Origin: Erysipelotrichaceae bacterium | GTDB lineage: Bacteria; Bacillota_I; Bacilli_A; Erysipelotrichales; Erysipelotrichaceae | DNA length: 43,800 bases | Reading direction: 5' to 3' | Assembly: GCA_003520745.1 (NCBI GenBank) | Contig: DOUE01000026.1 | Coordinates: forward strand, 32,036 to 75,835 | Notes under the pieces: generated by a model | The model's database searches: none | What the model saw: only the letters and a program-made list of their open reading frames with translations | What the model was told of the DNA's origin: nothing | Position numbers and translations under genes: made by a program | Shown here: in pieces, positions 23,245 to 31,555 of the stretch | How the letters are laid out: every line of letters starts with the position of its first letter | Numbering within the stretch: the first letter of the stretch is position 1

Positions 23245-24251
23245 CGATGGATATATTCTTTCGCTACCGCTTGGGTCGTCATACAGCCGACCACGGCGAA
23301 ATAGCGCATCGAGAACCGGATCTCGTCCCCGACGTCCAGGTTCTCTTTTTTAAGATCGATGACCAGATGGTTACTGCTTGAGCCTAGGATTTCCACATCG
23401 CGCAAGGGATCGAGATCTTCGATCTTGGTGTCGATGTAGCCGATGTTTACGATGGCTTGGTTGATTTTGCCGTCGGTGGATTGTTTTTCCTTTTTCTCGA
23501 TAATTTCGCACACCAAGATGAACGCATCCGCGACCAAACCCGGGATCGGATCTTTATGGATGGCTTCGACCCCCACCAGGATCGATTCGCCCAAACGTAG
23601 GTGGTTGATCTTCCCGACATCTTTCGTATCGTTAAACCAATGGTAATTCGCGGAATTCCCGCCGGAAACATAGGTCAAGTGAAGTTTGAAACGTTGTTCG
23701 ATCTGATCCGCAAGGTCACAGAAGCGCCGCATCGTCGACTCGTCCGGAGGCAAATGGGTCATACATGCGAAATTGGCGCCGATCCCGACAAGTTCGATGT
23801 TCGGCAGATCCAAGATTCTTTCGATGAACCCAGGAAGGTCCTCGGGATCGATCCCTTCGCGACGATCCCCCATCTCCACCATCAGAAGAATCTTGTGGGG
23901 TTTCCCCTTCTGTTTCGCTACTTCGGAAAGTTTCTTGATGACCGCTAACTCCGTATTCAAACTGATATCAACACCTTCGATGACACGGTCGACCTCGCTG
24001 AGCGCCGGGGTACGGATCAACATGAGTTGCGCGTCGATACCGCCTTGTCTTAGTTTCAGTAAATGATCGACGTTGCTGTCGCATACCATGATGATCCCCC
24101 CGGAAACCATGGCTTTGGCGCATTCAAAATCCCCGGCCACCCCTTTCAGGACACCGGCGATTTCGATCCCTTTCGTCCGATAGAGTTCAATGGTTTTCCT
24201 TGTATTATCCGTAATCTTCCTTAGGTCGATTTCAATTCTGGGTGTACGCAT
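23241..24251 (-). CDS. PLP-dependent amino-acid racemase, ornithine racemase-like
   Basis: 336 residues, an alanine-racemase N-terminal barrel (IAGVLKGVAGD, PLP lysine Lys36) with a C-terminal beta domain. MLIRTPALSEVD and KILLMVEMGDRREGI closely resemble the Orr/YhfX-like 'alanine/ornithine racemase' group, which in clostridia makes D-ornithine for fermentative breakdown. The OraS/OraE aminomutase genes are not nearby. The start follows GGAGGGAAAAC. It ends convergent to the radical SAM gene sharing TTAA, with no terminator between them. Substrate is uncertain. Confidence 0.87.
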   Translation of the reverse strand: MRTPRIEIDLRKITDNTRKTIELYRTKGIEIAGVLKGVAGDFECAKAMVSGGIIMVCDSNVDHLLKLRQGGIDAQLMLIRTPALSEVDRVIEGVDISLNTELAVIKKLSEVAKQKGKPHKILLMVEMGDRREGIDPEDLPGFIERILDLPNIELVGIGANFACMTHLPPDESTMRRFCDLADQIEQRFKLHLTYVSGGNSANYHWFNDTKDVGKINHLRLGESILVGVEAIHKDPIPGLVADAFILVCEIIEKKEKQSTDGKINQAIVNIGYIDTKIEDLDPLRDVEILGSSSNHLVIDLKKENLDVGDEIRFSMRYFAVVGCMTTQAVAKEYIHR

Positions 24252-24285
24252 GTTTTCCCTCCATCGTCGATGTCAGTGAAACCTC

Positions 24286-24301
24286 ACAAGCTTGCGCTTG
24301 T
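24286..24301 (-). other. Hairpin in leader of the racemase gene
   Basis: ACAAGC-TTGC-GCTTGT, 35 bases before the start codon. No U-run; role unclear. Confidence 0.35.
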
Positions 24302-24434
24302 TTATGCATTCCGATTTAATCTCTCTATGGACTCATGATACCACAAGCATCCTTTGAAGTGTAACGACACGCGATTTCGCCATTGATCGACCCCATGATC
24401 AAGACGAGTTAAGCGAAATGGATATACCCATCGT

Positions 24435-24460
24435 AAAAAAGTTCTCGGTTGGGAACTTTT
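24435..24460 (-). terminator. Terminator of flavodoxin gene
   Basis: AAGTTCTC-GGTT-GGGAACTT with a T-run on the minus strand, just after the stop codon. Confidence 0.85.
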
Positions 24461-24462
24461 CT

Positions 24463-25002
24463 TTAGTCCAATGATTTTTCGATCCTTGTTATCCACGCTT
24501 TCACGGCGTCATTTGATTCATTGACTCTCGACCCATAGAAATCGATCTCGTTCACGACCGATGCCTTGGGGCAAACTTTCTTGATGTCACGCGTACTGTT
24601 CCCCAATCCGCTTCCTTCATGGGTGCAAAAGGGAATGATGATTTTCCTCGATGTGTCGAATTCTTCGAGAAAGGTGAATACCGGCATGGGCATCGTCCCC
24701 CACCAATTCGGGAATCCCAGGAAAATCACCTCGTAGGCTTCACTACCCGATAAGTGCTGGACAAGCTCAGGTCGGACGTTGGCGCGGAATTCTTTCTTCG
24801 CGACTTCCGTCGTTTCCTTGTATCCATCGGGATACCCCGTGACGGATTCGATGTGAAACAACTCGCCTTGGGTGATCGCTTGGATCTTCCGTGCGATGAT
24901 TTCGGTATTCCCGACCGCCAGGTTTTGGATTGAGCCGTTCACGTAATTGTTGCCTCGGCGTGAATAATATGCGATCAGGACGTTTTTATCGTTGAGTTTC
25001 AT
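24463..25002 (-). CDS. Flavodoxin-family protein
   Basis: 179 residues. FMN phosphate loop IAYYSRRGNNYVNG (9-22) and the later FLGFPNWWGTMPMPVFTFLE (~94-113) and FCTHEGSGLGNS (~125) are typical of the Flavodoxin_4 group that acts as a quinone/disulfide-linked reductase or electron carrier. Trp near FMN is conserved (NWWG). The start follows AAAAGGAGAAGATCG. Its promoter has a 19-base spacer with a palindrome, the layout of MerR-family activators, about 170 bases upstream. Presumably a redox or aldehyde stress response gene (inference). Confidence 0.9.
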   Translation of the reverse strand: MKLNDKNVLIAYYSRRGNNYVNGSIQNLAVGNTEIIARKIQAITQGELFHIESVTGYPDGYKETTEVAKKEFRANVRPELVQHLSGSEAYEVIFLGFPNWWGTMPMPVFTFLEEFDTSRKIIIPFCTHEGSGLGNSTRDIKKVCPKASVVNEIDFYGSRVNESNDAVKAWITRIEKSLD

Positions 25003-25175
25003 CGATCTTCTCCTTTTTTTTGTATTTTGCTACTTTGGCTAGATAACTCGCTTGGATCAGGTTATTGAAGTTGAAGACATGTATCGTCGCCGGTCACCAT
25101 TATTAAGGTATCCGGCATCCATCATTTCGTTTACACTCTTCCGCGATATTCAAACATTCACCGCTTGTTGAGTTG
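25003..25175 (-). other. Long untranslated leader of the flavodoxin gene
   Basis: About 170 bases lie between the MerR-type promoter and the start codon. On the minus strand a possible reading frame of 22 codons from about 25110 starts MMDAGYLNN and ends in TGA, with no ribosome site. It may be a remnant or a leader peptide. No riboswitch class was recognised. Confidence 0.3.
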
Positions 25176-25206
25176 ATTATAACACTTGGTGTTAACTCCA
25201 AGTCAA
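25176..25206 (-). promoter_or_regulatory. MerR-type promoter with operator in its 19-base spacer
   Basis: On the minus strand, -35 TTGACT (25201-25206), a 19-base spacer and -10 TATAAT (25176-25181). The 20-base dyad ACTTGG-T-GTTAAC-T-CCAAGT (25184-25203) fills the spacer, matching 18 of 20 positions. A 19-base spacer carrying the dyad is the hallmark of MerR-family activation. The NmlR/AdhR branch has boxes of this form. Confidence 0.75.
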
Positions 25207-25236
25207 GCCATGATTTCAACCCTCTCATCAAACCTT

Positions 25237-25269
25237 AGAAAAGGACAGGCGTTGTTCCTGTCCTTTTCT
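25237..25269 (-). terminator. Terminator of the FTR1 gene
   Basis: AGAAAAGGACAGG (25237-25249) pairs with CCTGTCCTTTTCT (25257-25269), 13 pairs, with T-rich ends on both strands. Confidence 0.88.
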
Positions 25270-25292
25270 CGTCAAATCATACTTTATCCATG

Positions 25293-26111
25293 TTACCTTG
25301 ATTGAATCGTTTTCTTCCAATACGCGAACATGCCGATCGTATAGGCATATTGGAGAATGAATTGGATCCATTCCGGTCGGGAATACCACCCGAAAGCGAC
25401 GTACAAGGGCAAGCCGAGTGCACCTTGCTTATGATCCAGCAAAGTGGAGGATAAATCGAATGCCTTTTTATAGATGAAATGACCGCCGTCAAGGATAGCC
25501 AAATCTTTCATCGCCGACAATCCTTCATGAACCGCATAGCCCAGAAGAAACCCGGCCTGTAGAATCAGATACGCCAAGGTCATGTTGAACAACACTTTGA
25601 GGTTCACCTTGATCAATGCGTTATAGATCAAGATCGACAATGCAAAGGCGGAGGCGATCCCGACACCGATCGAAACGAGCGTGTATTGACCGGCGAACGT
25701 AAAGATCGCGATCTCCGCCCCTTCGCGGACGACCATGATGAACGCGACGCTAAACAAGCCGGCTTTCGAGATGTTCCGCTTGACTTGGTCCTGCACTTCA
25801 TTGACCATGTTTTGACCATGCTTGATCATCCATACGATGAAGGTGGTGATGAGTCCCAAAGCGACCAGACTAGCCGTACTTTCCCATATTTTCGAGATTT
25901 CGTCGGTTTTCTGGATCGTCAAGGAAATCCAGTACAACATGCCGCCGATCAGTAAGGATGCGGCGACTCCTCCGATCGCACCGTTGACGACGTTTTTCTT
26001 GAGTTCCGTTCTTTGGATATGGTTCAGGTATTGAAGAATGATACTGATGATCAAAAAGGCTTCCAACCCTTCACGGAATCCCATGATCAATCCGGGAATG
26101 AATGTTTCCAT
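25293..26111 (-). CDS. FTR1-family iron permease (EfeU-like)
   Basis: 272 residues from the ATG at 26111, which follows AAGGAGGTCGT; a longer upstream reading adds 27 non-conserved residues. Seven membrane helices are visible. Two REXXE iron-coordination motifs occur: REGLE (13-17) and REGAE (129-133). The protein lies in the cytoplasmic membrane and takes up iron, usually Fe(II)/Fe(III) with an oxidase partner such as EfeB, which is not in this window. A dyad sits between its promoter and start, suggesting iron-linked control. Confidence 0.93.
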   Translation of the reverse strand: METFIPGLIMGFREGLEAFLIISIILQYLNHIQRTELKKNVVNGAIGGVAASLLIGGMLYWISLTIQKTDEISKIWESTASLVALGLITTFIVWMIKHGQNMVNEVQDQVKRNISKAGLFSVAFIMVVREGAEIAIFTFAGQYTLVSIGVGIASAFALSILIYNALIKVNLKVLFNMTLAYLILQAGFLLGYAVHEGLSAMKDLAILDGGHFIYKKAFDLSSTLLDHKQGALGLPLYVAFGWYSRPEWIQFILQYAYTIGMFAYWKKTIQSR

Positions 26112-26124
26112 ACGACCTCCTTGG

Positions 26125-26144
26125 TACGATAGGCACTTATCGTA
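26125..26144. promoter_or_regulatory. Inverted repeat upstream of the FTR1 gene
   Basis: TACGATA-6 bases-TATCGTA, next to the ribosome site. It is a perfect 7-base dyad and may be an operator or an mRNA hairpin that hides the ribosome site. Confidence 0.45.
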
Positions 26145-26193
26145 TCGGATTTTTGAACCAAGCTCAACGCTTATGCCTGTCGATTTCTCCATG

Positions 26194-26213
26194 AAAAAAA
26201 GTCCCGAAGGACT
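26194..26213 (-). terminator. Terminator of the histidine phosphatase gene
   Basis: AGTCC-UUCG-GGACT in the minus transcript, then seven T. The stable UUCG loop supports the call. Confidence 0.85.
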
Positions 26214-26286
26214 GAATCGTTGATCGCAGTGTCTAAATTAGAATCTTCAATGACAAACTTTAACGCAAGAAAGGATGAATAACTGT

Positions 26287-26874
26287 CTAGACTCCCGTCA
26301 AGTGAGAAAAATCGTGGTTGATGATTTCCAAGAGGGTGAACTGACCGTCTTCAACCGCGAACTTCAGGATACAGCAATTCCCGAGCCTTCCCTTTTGATC
26401 GACCGGACTGTTGGCCGCCCAATAACGCATGAATTGGCGACAGGCTCCGCCATGCGAAACAGCCAGCACGCAATCATGCCCTTCTTGATTCATGACTTCC
26501 ACCAGCGTATCGGCCATCCGTTGCCGGACTTCCATTTCATCTTCTCCACCGTACTTCGTAAAAAAGTCGCCGTAAGGCAATTTCGGGTTCAGATCTTCAC
26601 TCTCCGCTTCAAACATCCCGAAATTCCATTCTTTCAGACCTTTAAGACGTTTGTATTCCATCGAAGTCACCAATTCCAAGGTATCGCATGCCCGCTCCGA
26701 AGTCGATGAATAGGCATGGTCGAAACGGATTCCCTGCTCTTTGAAGTAGTCACCGGCGATCTTGGCTTGTTCGATCCCGGTCTTCGTCAACGGCGAATCA
26801 CACCATCCCTGGATTTTCCTGCGCTGATTGAACAAGGTTTGTCCGTGTCTCATCAGATAAAGTGTCTTATTCAT
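26287..26874 (-). CDS. Histidine phosphatase family protein (phosphoglycerate-mutase-like)
   Basis: 195 residues from the ATG at 26874, after GAGGAGAGAAAC. The catalytic motif is LMRHGQTLFN (His10). CDSPLTKTGIEQA (~30) and AVSHGGACRQF (~150, second catalytic His) complete the site. It is of the small, broad-specificity cytoplasmic phosphatase group (GpmB/CobC-like) rather than a glycolytic mutase. It is a single gene with its own terminator. Substrate unknown. Confidence 0.93.
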   Translation of the reverse strand: MNKTLYLMRHGQTLFNQRRKIQGWCDSPLTKTGIEQAKIAGDYFKEQGIRFDHAYSSTSERACDTLELVTSMEYKRLKGLKEWNFGMFEAESEDLNPKLPYGDFFTKYGGEDEMEVRQRMADTLVEVMNQEGHDCVLAVSHGGACRQFMRYWAANSPVDQKGRLGNCCILKFAVEDGQFTLLEIINHDFSHLTGV

Positions 26875-27061
26875 GTTTCTCTCCTCTTTTCGATCTGATT
26901 TGAAGTATACCATGTTGAACTGTCATCCGATCAAATGCGACGTACCACAATCATCCGTTTAACTAGAAAAACTTACCGTTTTCTTCGACTGTCGTTGCGA
27001 AACATGGATAGAAAAGTCCGTTCAAAATGTACCAGGCATTTCATTGAAATTCGCCCAAGCA

Positions 27062-27083
27062 TAAAAAAATCGTAGATGCCACG
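27062..27083 (-). terminator. Probable terminator of the AhpD-like gene
   Basis: CGTAG-ATG-CCACG (27071-27083) gives a five-pair stem including one GU, followed on the minus strand by ATTTTTTT. It is short and lies 45 bases past the stop codon. Confidence 0.5.
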
Positions 27084-27127
27084 ACGAATTAGGGAATATA
27101 GTGATTATTCTGCAAACAACAACTCTG

Positions 27128-27727
27128 TCAAATTGTCTTGATCGCGGAATCTTTTCGCAACATCGACAACAACATTGCGTGTGGTATCGCCGCGATCATA
27201 AAAACAGGTTGAATCAACAACATGCCTGCTTCATACAGCCACGTACTGTTCTGGTAAGGCTTCCCTTTGAGTCTACGCAGAAAAGCGCTCAGGGGGATCC
27301 CTGCGATGTTCCCCATCATCATGATCATTATCGCTGATTTCATGATCGTCGCCTTCGTAGAGCCATACGTTTCAATCAACCGGTCGTAAGTGGTCGGATC
27401 AGGATTCCCCATCGTATCCGCGACATGTTGAGCATAGAGAATCGCGATCGCCTCTTCCTCTTTGACATAAGTGCTTGATCCGGATAGAAACGCGTTGATT
27501 TCGTCTTGGCTAAACCCTTCCTTCAGTGCCATTTGCGTATGGGCATATGAACAAACATCGCAGCCATTCACTTCCGTCGTCGCCAACATCAATCGTTCGA
27601 TCAACTTTGCATCGACCGCTTTCTCTTTTCTGTTTTTAACCATCCACGGAAAAGACACATAACCATGGAGTATGGCGCGATAAAGTTGTGACATTGAATA
27701 TTTCTTACGAAGCGAATTTGAAGTCAT
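27128..27727 (-). CDS. Carboxymuconolactone decarboxylase/AhpD-like protein
   Basis: 199 residues from the ATG at 27727 (preceded by AAAGGAATTCAAC); an upstream extension to 27796 lacks a site. The CxxC...H redox motif is GCDVCSYAHT (Cys56, Cys59, His63), the AhpD active site, followed by the helix MALKEGFSQDEINAFL. The C-terminal ~65 residues add hydrophobic stretches (IMIMMMGNIAGIP; MLLIQPVFMIAAIPHAMLL) that suggest membrane association, unusual for AhpD. It may be a peroxide-protection or disulfide reductase protein. Confidence 0.85.
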   Translation of the reverse strand: MTSNSLRKKYSMSQLYRAILHGYVSFPWMVKNRKEKAVDAKLIERLMLATTEVNGCDVCSYAHTQMALKEGFSQDEINAFLSGSSTYVKEEEAIAILYAQHVADTMGNPDPTTYDRLIETYGSTKATIMKSAIMIMMMGNIAGIPLSAFLRRLKGKPYQNSTWLYEAGMLLIQPVFMIAAIPHAMLLSMLRKDSAIKTI

Positions 27728-27850
27728 GTTGAATTCCTTTGGTGATCTCGATCGATACATAGGTTTCATTCTACTCCATCGATGAATAAACCACAATGCG
27801 GACGCAAATTATAACCGCTCATTCAACACCATTTATCAAAAACCGTACTG

Positions 27851-28501
27851 CTATCGCCCATCTTCCAGGCGTATCGCGGTTAGGAGTCGATGCGAGTCGA
27901 GTGCAAATTCATTCGCCGCCATTTCATTCTCAATGTATTCAAGATTGAATGTCGACATCAATGCCGCACGGACTGCCGCAAGTTGAAATGTAAGATCATG
28001 CACGAGGGATTCGCTTTGCCGAGCGTAGATATTCATCAAGTGATCAAGCCCACCGTTCACCATGACCGACTTATGAAGATCACCATCGGAGAAAACAGCT
28101 TCTTCCGCGGGATTTAGCCGGATGATCGTGCGTTTGATCATGATCGTTCTCAACCGCACGTGAAGCATTGCTTCGTAAAGAAAATGGCGATGGTCTTGGA
28201 TTTGCCTATAGGGTTGAATGGTGTGGAACTTACAAAAGTAATCGCACATGAAATGACATACGATGCCAAGCGCTTCGGAACGTTCGATATTCCCGAGTCG
28301 TCCATCTTTCGCTCTTGCCATGTATTGTTCATAATCCGATTTTGACTCATCCCAGTGATGGGTATTTAATCGGGAGCGCTCTAGGTCGGGGAGGATGTTG
28401 CCATGGAGAAACACACGTTTGTCGAGTTCGAAACTGAGTTGCTTCTTTTGTAGCAGGACATAATAATAGCGGGCGACAACCGTGTGTGAGAAGGATAGCA
28501 T
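27851..28501 (-). CDS. Zinc-dependent phospholipase C-like protein
   Basis: 216 residues. Pattern of the PlcA/Zn_dep_PLPC family: an N-terminal His (SFSHTVVAR), FLHGNILPDLE (~31-40, Asp), THHWDES (~48-54) and LGIVCHFMCDYFCKFH (~78-93), all potential zinc ligands. No signal peptide is seen, so it may be cytoplasmic or exported by another route, unlike classical secreted enzymes. The start follows GCGAGGTCTCAA. Substrate unknown. Confidence 0.75.
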   Translation of the reverse strand: MLSFSHTVVARYYYVLLQKKQLSFELDKRVFLHGNILPDLERSRLNTHHWDESKSDYEQYMARAKDGRLGNIERSEALGIVCHFMCDYFCKFHTIQPYRQIQDHRHFLYEAMLHVRLRTIMIKRTIIRLNPAEEAVFSDGDLHKSVMVNGGLDHLMNIYARQSESLVHDLTFQLAAVRAALMSTFNLEYIENEMAANEFALDSHRLLTAIRLEDGR

Positions 28502-28680
28502 TTGAGACCTCGCACTTTCAATTTTGATTCGCTACGTCAATCCGAAACTCCGATTAGACATATCCAGTGTACAAGACGCATGATTTTCCCGAATCAAGTT
28601 ATCGTTATTTTTTAGTAATATTTTTGAACTTCCCCCGGCATACTTTGTTGATTATTCGGATGTTTCGATGAATTCGCAGA

Positions 28681-28701
28681 AAAAAACCCATCGGATGGGT
28701 T
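28681..28701 (-). terminator. Terminator of tRNA-Gly(CCC)
   Basis: AACCCATC-GGATGGGTT (28685-28701) with a run of T on the minus strand, just past the tRNA 3' end. Confidence 0.85.
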
Positions 28702-28710
28702 AGATTGCTT

Positions 28711-28784
28711 TGGAGCGGGTGAGGGGAATCGAACCCCCGTATCGACCTTGGGAAGGTCGCGTTCTACCATTGAACTACACCCGC
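28711..28784 (-). tRNA. tRNA-Gly, anticodon CCC
   Basis: Complete cloverleaf on the minus strand: acceptor GCGGGTG/CACCCGC, anticodon stem CGACC/GGTCG around TTCCCAA, T-arm GGGGG-TTCGATT-CCCC. The CCA end is encoded (28711-28713). The sequence differs from the GCC tRNA at 40760 only at a few places, including the wobble base. Confidence 0.96.
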
Positions 28785-28845
28785 ATTGCTCTTCTATTCT
28801 ACAATGCTTTCGGTTTGATTTCCACTAGAAAATGACATGGAAGAA

Positions 28846-28870
28846 AGAAAAGCCGGATTGTCGTCCGGCT
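28846..28870 (-). terminator. Terminator of the radical SAM/VTNSSS operon
   Basis: AGCCGGA (28851-28857) pairs with TCCGGCT (28864-28870), followed by TTTTCTTTC on the minus strand. Confidence 0.85.
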
Positions 28871-28874
28871 GTTT

Positions 28875-30467
28875 CTATTCTTGGGCGACTTTGTCGCCAC
28901 CGATTTCTTTGGTCAGTAGATTTAAGAGATCCATCGTAAGAGGATTGTTGTTGAGGAGTGTCGAGACGGTTTGGTCCGTTACTTCCGTAATCTTCCCGTC
29001 GGTTTGCGGGAGACTTTCCTTGATCAGTGTCGTCCCTTGGGCATATCCCGCCTCGGCGATGCCTTTGGTCAATCCTTGGGAGAGCGCCTTGAGTACGTTT
29101 TCCCCTTTGATCGAAGCGTTCAATCCGTTTTGCAGGCTGTTGTTGAGGGCGTTCACCGCATAGGCGCTGAATGGAAGGAAGCCGAGTTTATCTTTCAACA
29201 CTTCGCTTGAAGCGTTGAGGATCCCCTTTGCGATTTGCTTCGCCGCGTGCTTGGGATCTTCTTTTCCCGCATTGATCCCTTCCGCCAACGCCTTGGATGT
29301 CTTGTACATCAATTTCAAATTCATCCCGAATTCCTGGGATACATCCGGCAAAGCATCGATCGCGGCCTCGGTGCCATATTGCGAGGTTTCTATGGCGTTA
29401 CGTGTAAGGTCCTGGCGATTGAGATTCAATTGTTGCTTTCTCAACAGTGTCGTTTCTTCATCGTTCCTCAATTGAAGGTCAAGACTTTTTTGCTTGTATT
29501 CCTGTAGGATCGCATTTGTCGAACCTTCGCCATCTTGCATCGAGAAGTCGATTTCCTGCTTCGTTCCATCGGGACTACCGGTTTCCTTGGCTTTCGACAG
29601 ATTGGACTTGATTTCTTTTAGACGCTGCGTTTCGGCTTTCAATCGGCTTCGTTTCTCCGTATCCAATCGTTTCATTTCCAAGGCGAATTCCTCTTGCTTG
29701 GATTTTAACTCATCCCCTAGACGGATCGACTCGTCGGAGACCTTGATCGCTTCCCTTCGTTGCGACTGATACTCGATACCCGCGTTGTCGGTTTGAAGTT
29801 TCCCGCTAAGTTCGAGATCCCTTTCGTCAAGCATCCGCATTTTCAACCGGACAGGATCCAAGTCATAGGTCGCGTCCGGAAAACCTTTCGCAATCCCGTC
29901 CAACATCGCTTTCTCTTCCCGTAGTGCGATCAATTCGGTTTGCATCGTGCGGGTTTCCTCGCTGATCGATGATAGTTTCGCGTTGAACGCCGTACTTTCA
30001 TCCGCCAGGATTTTCGTACGCGCATCGACTTGTTGGATTTGCGCATTGAGATAATCTTGATAATCGTCGCAGTCTTTCTTAAACATCAAGTATTCCTGAT
30101 TTTCAACTCCATAGGTCGCTTTCGCAAACTCGTCCGTCTTCATCGTCTCGTCAAGTTCACGCTCCAAAACCGATCGGCTTGAATCCAGCGTGGTTTTGGA
30201 AACATAGTAGGCATCGTTGACCATCGCCTCTTGGCGCAACGCATCTTCTTCGACGCCTTTCGCAATGCTTCTTGAAATCGTTTGCGCATCTTCGATCAAG
30301 CTCAAGACCACAGGTTCGTTGAGGTTTCTTAGATCATGTTCGACCTTGAAGCCATGCAAGATGGATACCGCGGAAGCGATGAGCGCGGCACTGACAAGCG
30401 TGTCTTGGAGAACGACCGCAAACACTTCGCTGGATGAGTTGGTGACATAGTCGGCTTTGATTTTCAT
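28875..30467 (-). CDS. Coiled-coil protein with N-terminal VTNSSS tag and membrane segment
   Basis: 530 residues from the ATG at 30467. The N terminus MKIKADYVTNSSSEVFAVV resembles a recurrent N-terminal motif M-K-x-[KR]-x-[DG]-[FY]-V-[ST]-N-S-S-S that I recall from many uncharacterised bacterial and phage proteins. A hydrophobic stretch (~14-38) follows, then a long charged coiled coil (~45-330, repeated L/E/K/R pattern), and a C-terminal alpha-helical part with repeated small-residue helices (~370-500). No enzyme motif is seen. The start codon overlaps the radical SAM stop as ATGA, so it is produced with that protein and may be its substrate (inference). Confidence 0.8.
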   Translation of the reverse strand: MKIKADYVTNSSSEVFAVVLQDTLVSAALIASAVSILHGFKVEHDLRNLNEPVVLSLIEDAQTISRSIAKGVEEDALRQEAMVNDAYYVSKTTLDSSRSVLERELDETMKTDEFAKATYGVENQEYLMFKKDCDDYQDYLNAQIQQVDARTKILADESTAFNAKLSSISEETRTMQTELIALREEKAMLDGIAKGFPDATYDLDPVRLKMRMLDERDLELSGKLQTDNAGIEYQSQRREAIKVSDESIRLGDELKSKQEEFALEMKRLDTEKRSRLKAETQRLKEIKSNLSKAKETGSPDGTKQEIDFSMQDGEGSTNAILQEYKQKSLDLQLRNDEETTLLRKQQLNLNRQDLTRNAIETSQYGTEAAIDALPDVSQEFGMNLKLMYKTSKALAEGINAGKEDPKHAAKQIAKGILNASSEVLKDKLGFLPFSAYAVNALNNSLQNGLNASIKGENVLKALSQGLTKGIAEAGYAQGTTLIKESLPQTDGKITEVTDQTVSTLLNNNPLTMDLLNLLTKEIGGDKVAQE

Positions 30468-31555
30468 GGTACGACCTCCCTTGCGTGATGAGGATCTACG
30501 GTTGGACAAAGCGTGATTTGAGGAACGATGGGGCAACCTGCGTAACAGGAAGTCCGGGAAGGACAGGCGATGCATTTCCCCTCTTGAAGTTCACGGAAAG
30601 ATTCGAAGGGTTTACTGTTCCAGGCTTCTTCGATCGACGAATTCTTTAAGGATACGGCATATTTCGGATCCTTTTCGAAACTACAGGGGATCAAGTTGAA
30701 ATCAGGGGATACGTAGGCGGAGAAGCGACCGGCTTCACAAGCCTCGATGCACATCGGATGGATGTTCTTCGCGAAGTTCAAGATCGCCGGGACGCAACAA
30801 CTGTCAAACCCCAAGCGATTAGCGACTTCAGGACGATCGATCAAACCGAAGAATTGTTTTACACGATTATCCTTCACATCCAAGACATTGGTGAAGGAGC
30901 CTAGCCCGACCGGCTTATGGAGAAGAAAGATGACGCGGTTCACACACTTGGGAATCTGATTCTCTTGGATCATCGTTATCGCTTCGTCGATGGAGGCTTT
31001 GCTTAACACGAAGTGGATGTTGGTTTTGATCCCCGCGTCGATCAACATGCGCAATGCTTTATGGGTATAATCGTTTCGATACCAACTCACCGCCACCGCC
31101 CCGCAGTAGGCTTTGATGTGCGGGACCATCTCGTATTTCAGTCCATAGCCGGAAGTCGTGAAGTTGGGCACGACGCCGTTCGCACGGGCATACTTCAGAA
31201 TTTCGACGAAATCCTCATGTTGGTCGGGATCCCCCCTTCCACCCAATGCGACTTGGAAGGTTCGACCTTTACACTCGTCGATCAATCGTTTGAAGTGCCC
31301 AAGCGACATATTGGGTTCTTCGATCCCCAATCCGTTTTGGTAACATTCCACCCCGGATTGAAGGCAGAGTCCGCTTTTTCCATGCTCGCAATGACCCATG
31401 ATCCCGATATCCAGCAGTTCGGGGAAACTCGCCCGATAAGGGTCTTCACCGGTATCCCTTCCATATTCATCATACGCGTTGCTTCTCGCCCCTTGACCGG
31501 TCAAAGGATCGAAGTATGCAAAATAACGATATTTCTTATCGTAGAGTCGGATCAT
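30464..31555 (-). CDS. Radical SAM/SPASM-domain protein with non-canonical cysteine spacing
   Basis: 363 residues from the ATG at 31555; a longer frame to 31792 overlaps the previous gene and is rejected. Near residue 50 the usual CX3CX2C is replaced by GHCEHGKSGLCLQSGVEC (Cys56, Cys64, Cys71: CX7CX6C). The rest is SPASM-like: GRFSAYVSPDFNLIPCSFE (~280) and a Cys-rich end CIACPSRTSCYAGCP that would hold auxiliary Fe-S clusters. Such enzymes often modify peptides. It overlaps the membrane protein upstream (31552-31555) and the VTNSSS protein downstream by ATGA. Confidence 0.85.
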   Translation of the reverse strand: MIRLYDKKYRYFAYFDPLTGQGARSNAYDEYGRDTGEDPYRASFPELLDIGIMGHCEHGKSGLCLQSGVECYQNGLGIEEPNMSLGHFKRLIDECKGRTFQVALGGRGDPDQHEDFVEILKYARANGVVPNFTTSGYGLKYEMVPHIKAYCGAVAVSWYRNDYTHKALRMLIDAGIKTNIHFVLSKASIDEAITMIQENQIPKCVNRVIFLLHKPVGLGSFTNVLDVKDNRVKQFFGLIDRPEVANRLGFDSCCVPAILNFAKNIHPMCIEACEAGRFSAYVSPDFNLIPCSFEKDPKYAVSLKNSSIEEAWNSKPFESFRELQEGKCIACPSRTSCYAGCPIVPQITLCPTVDPHHAREVVP

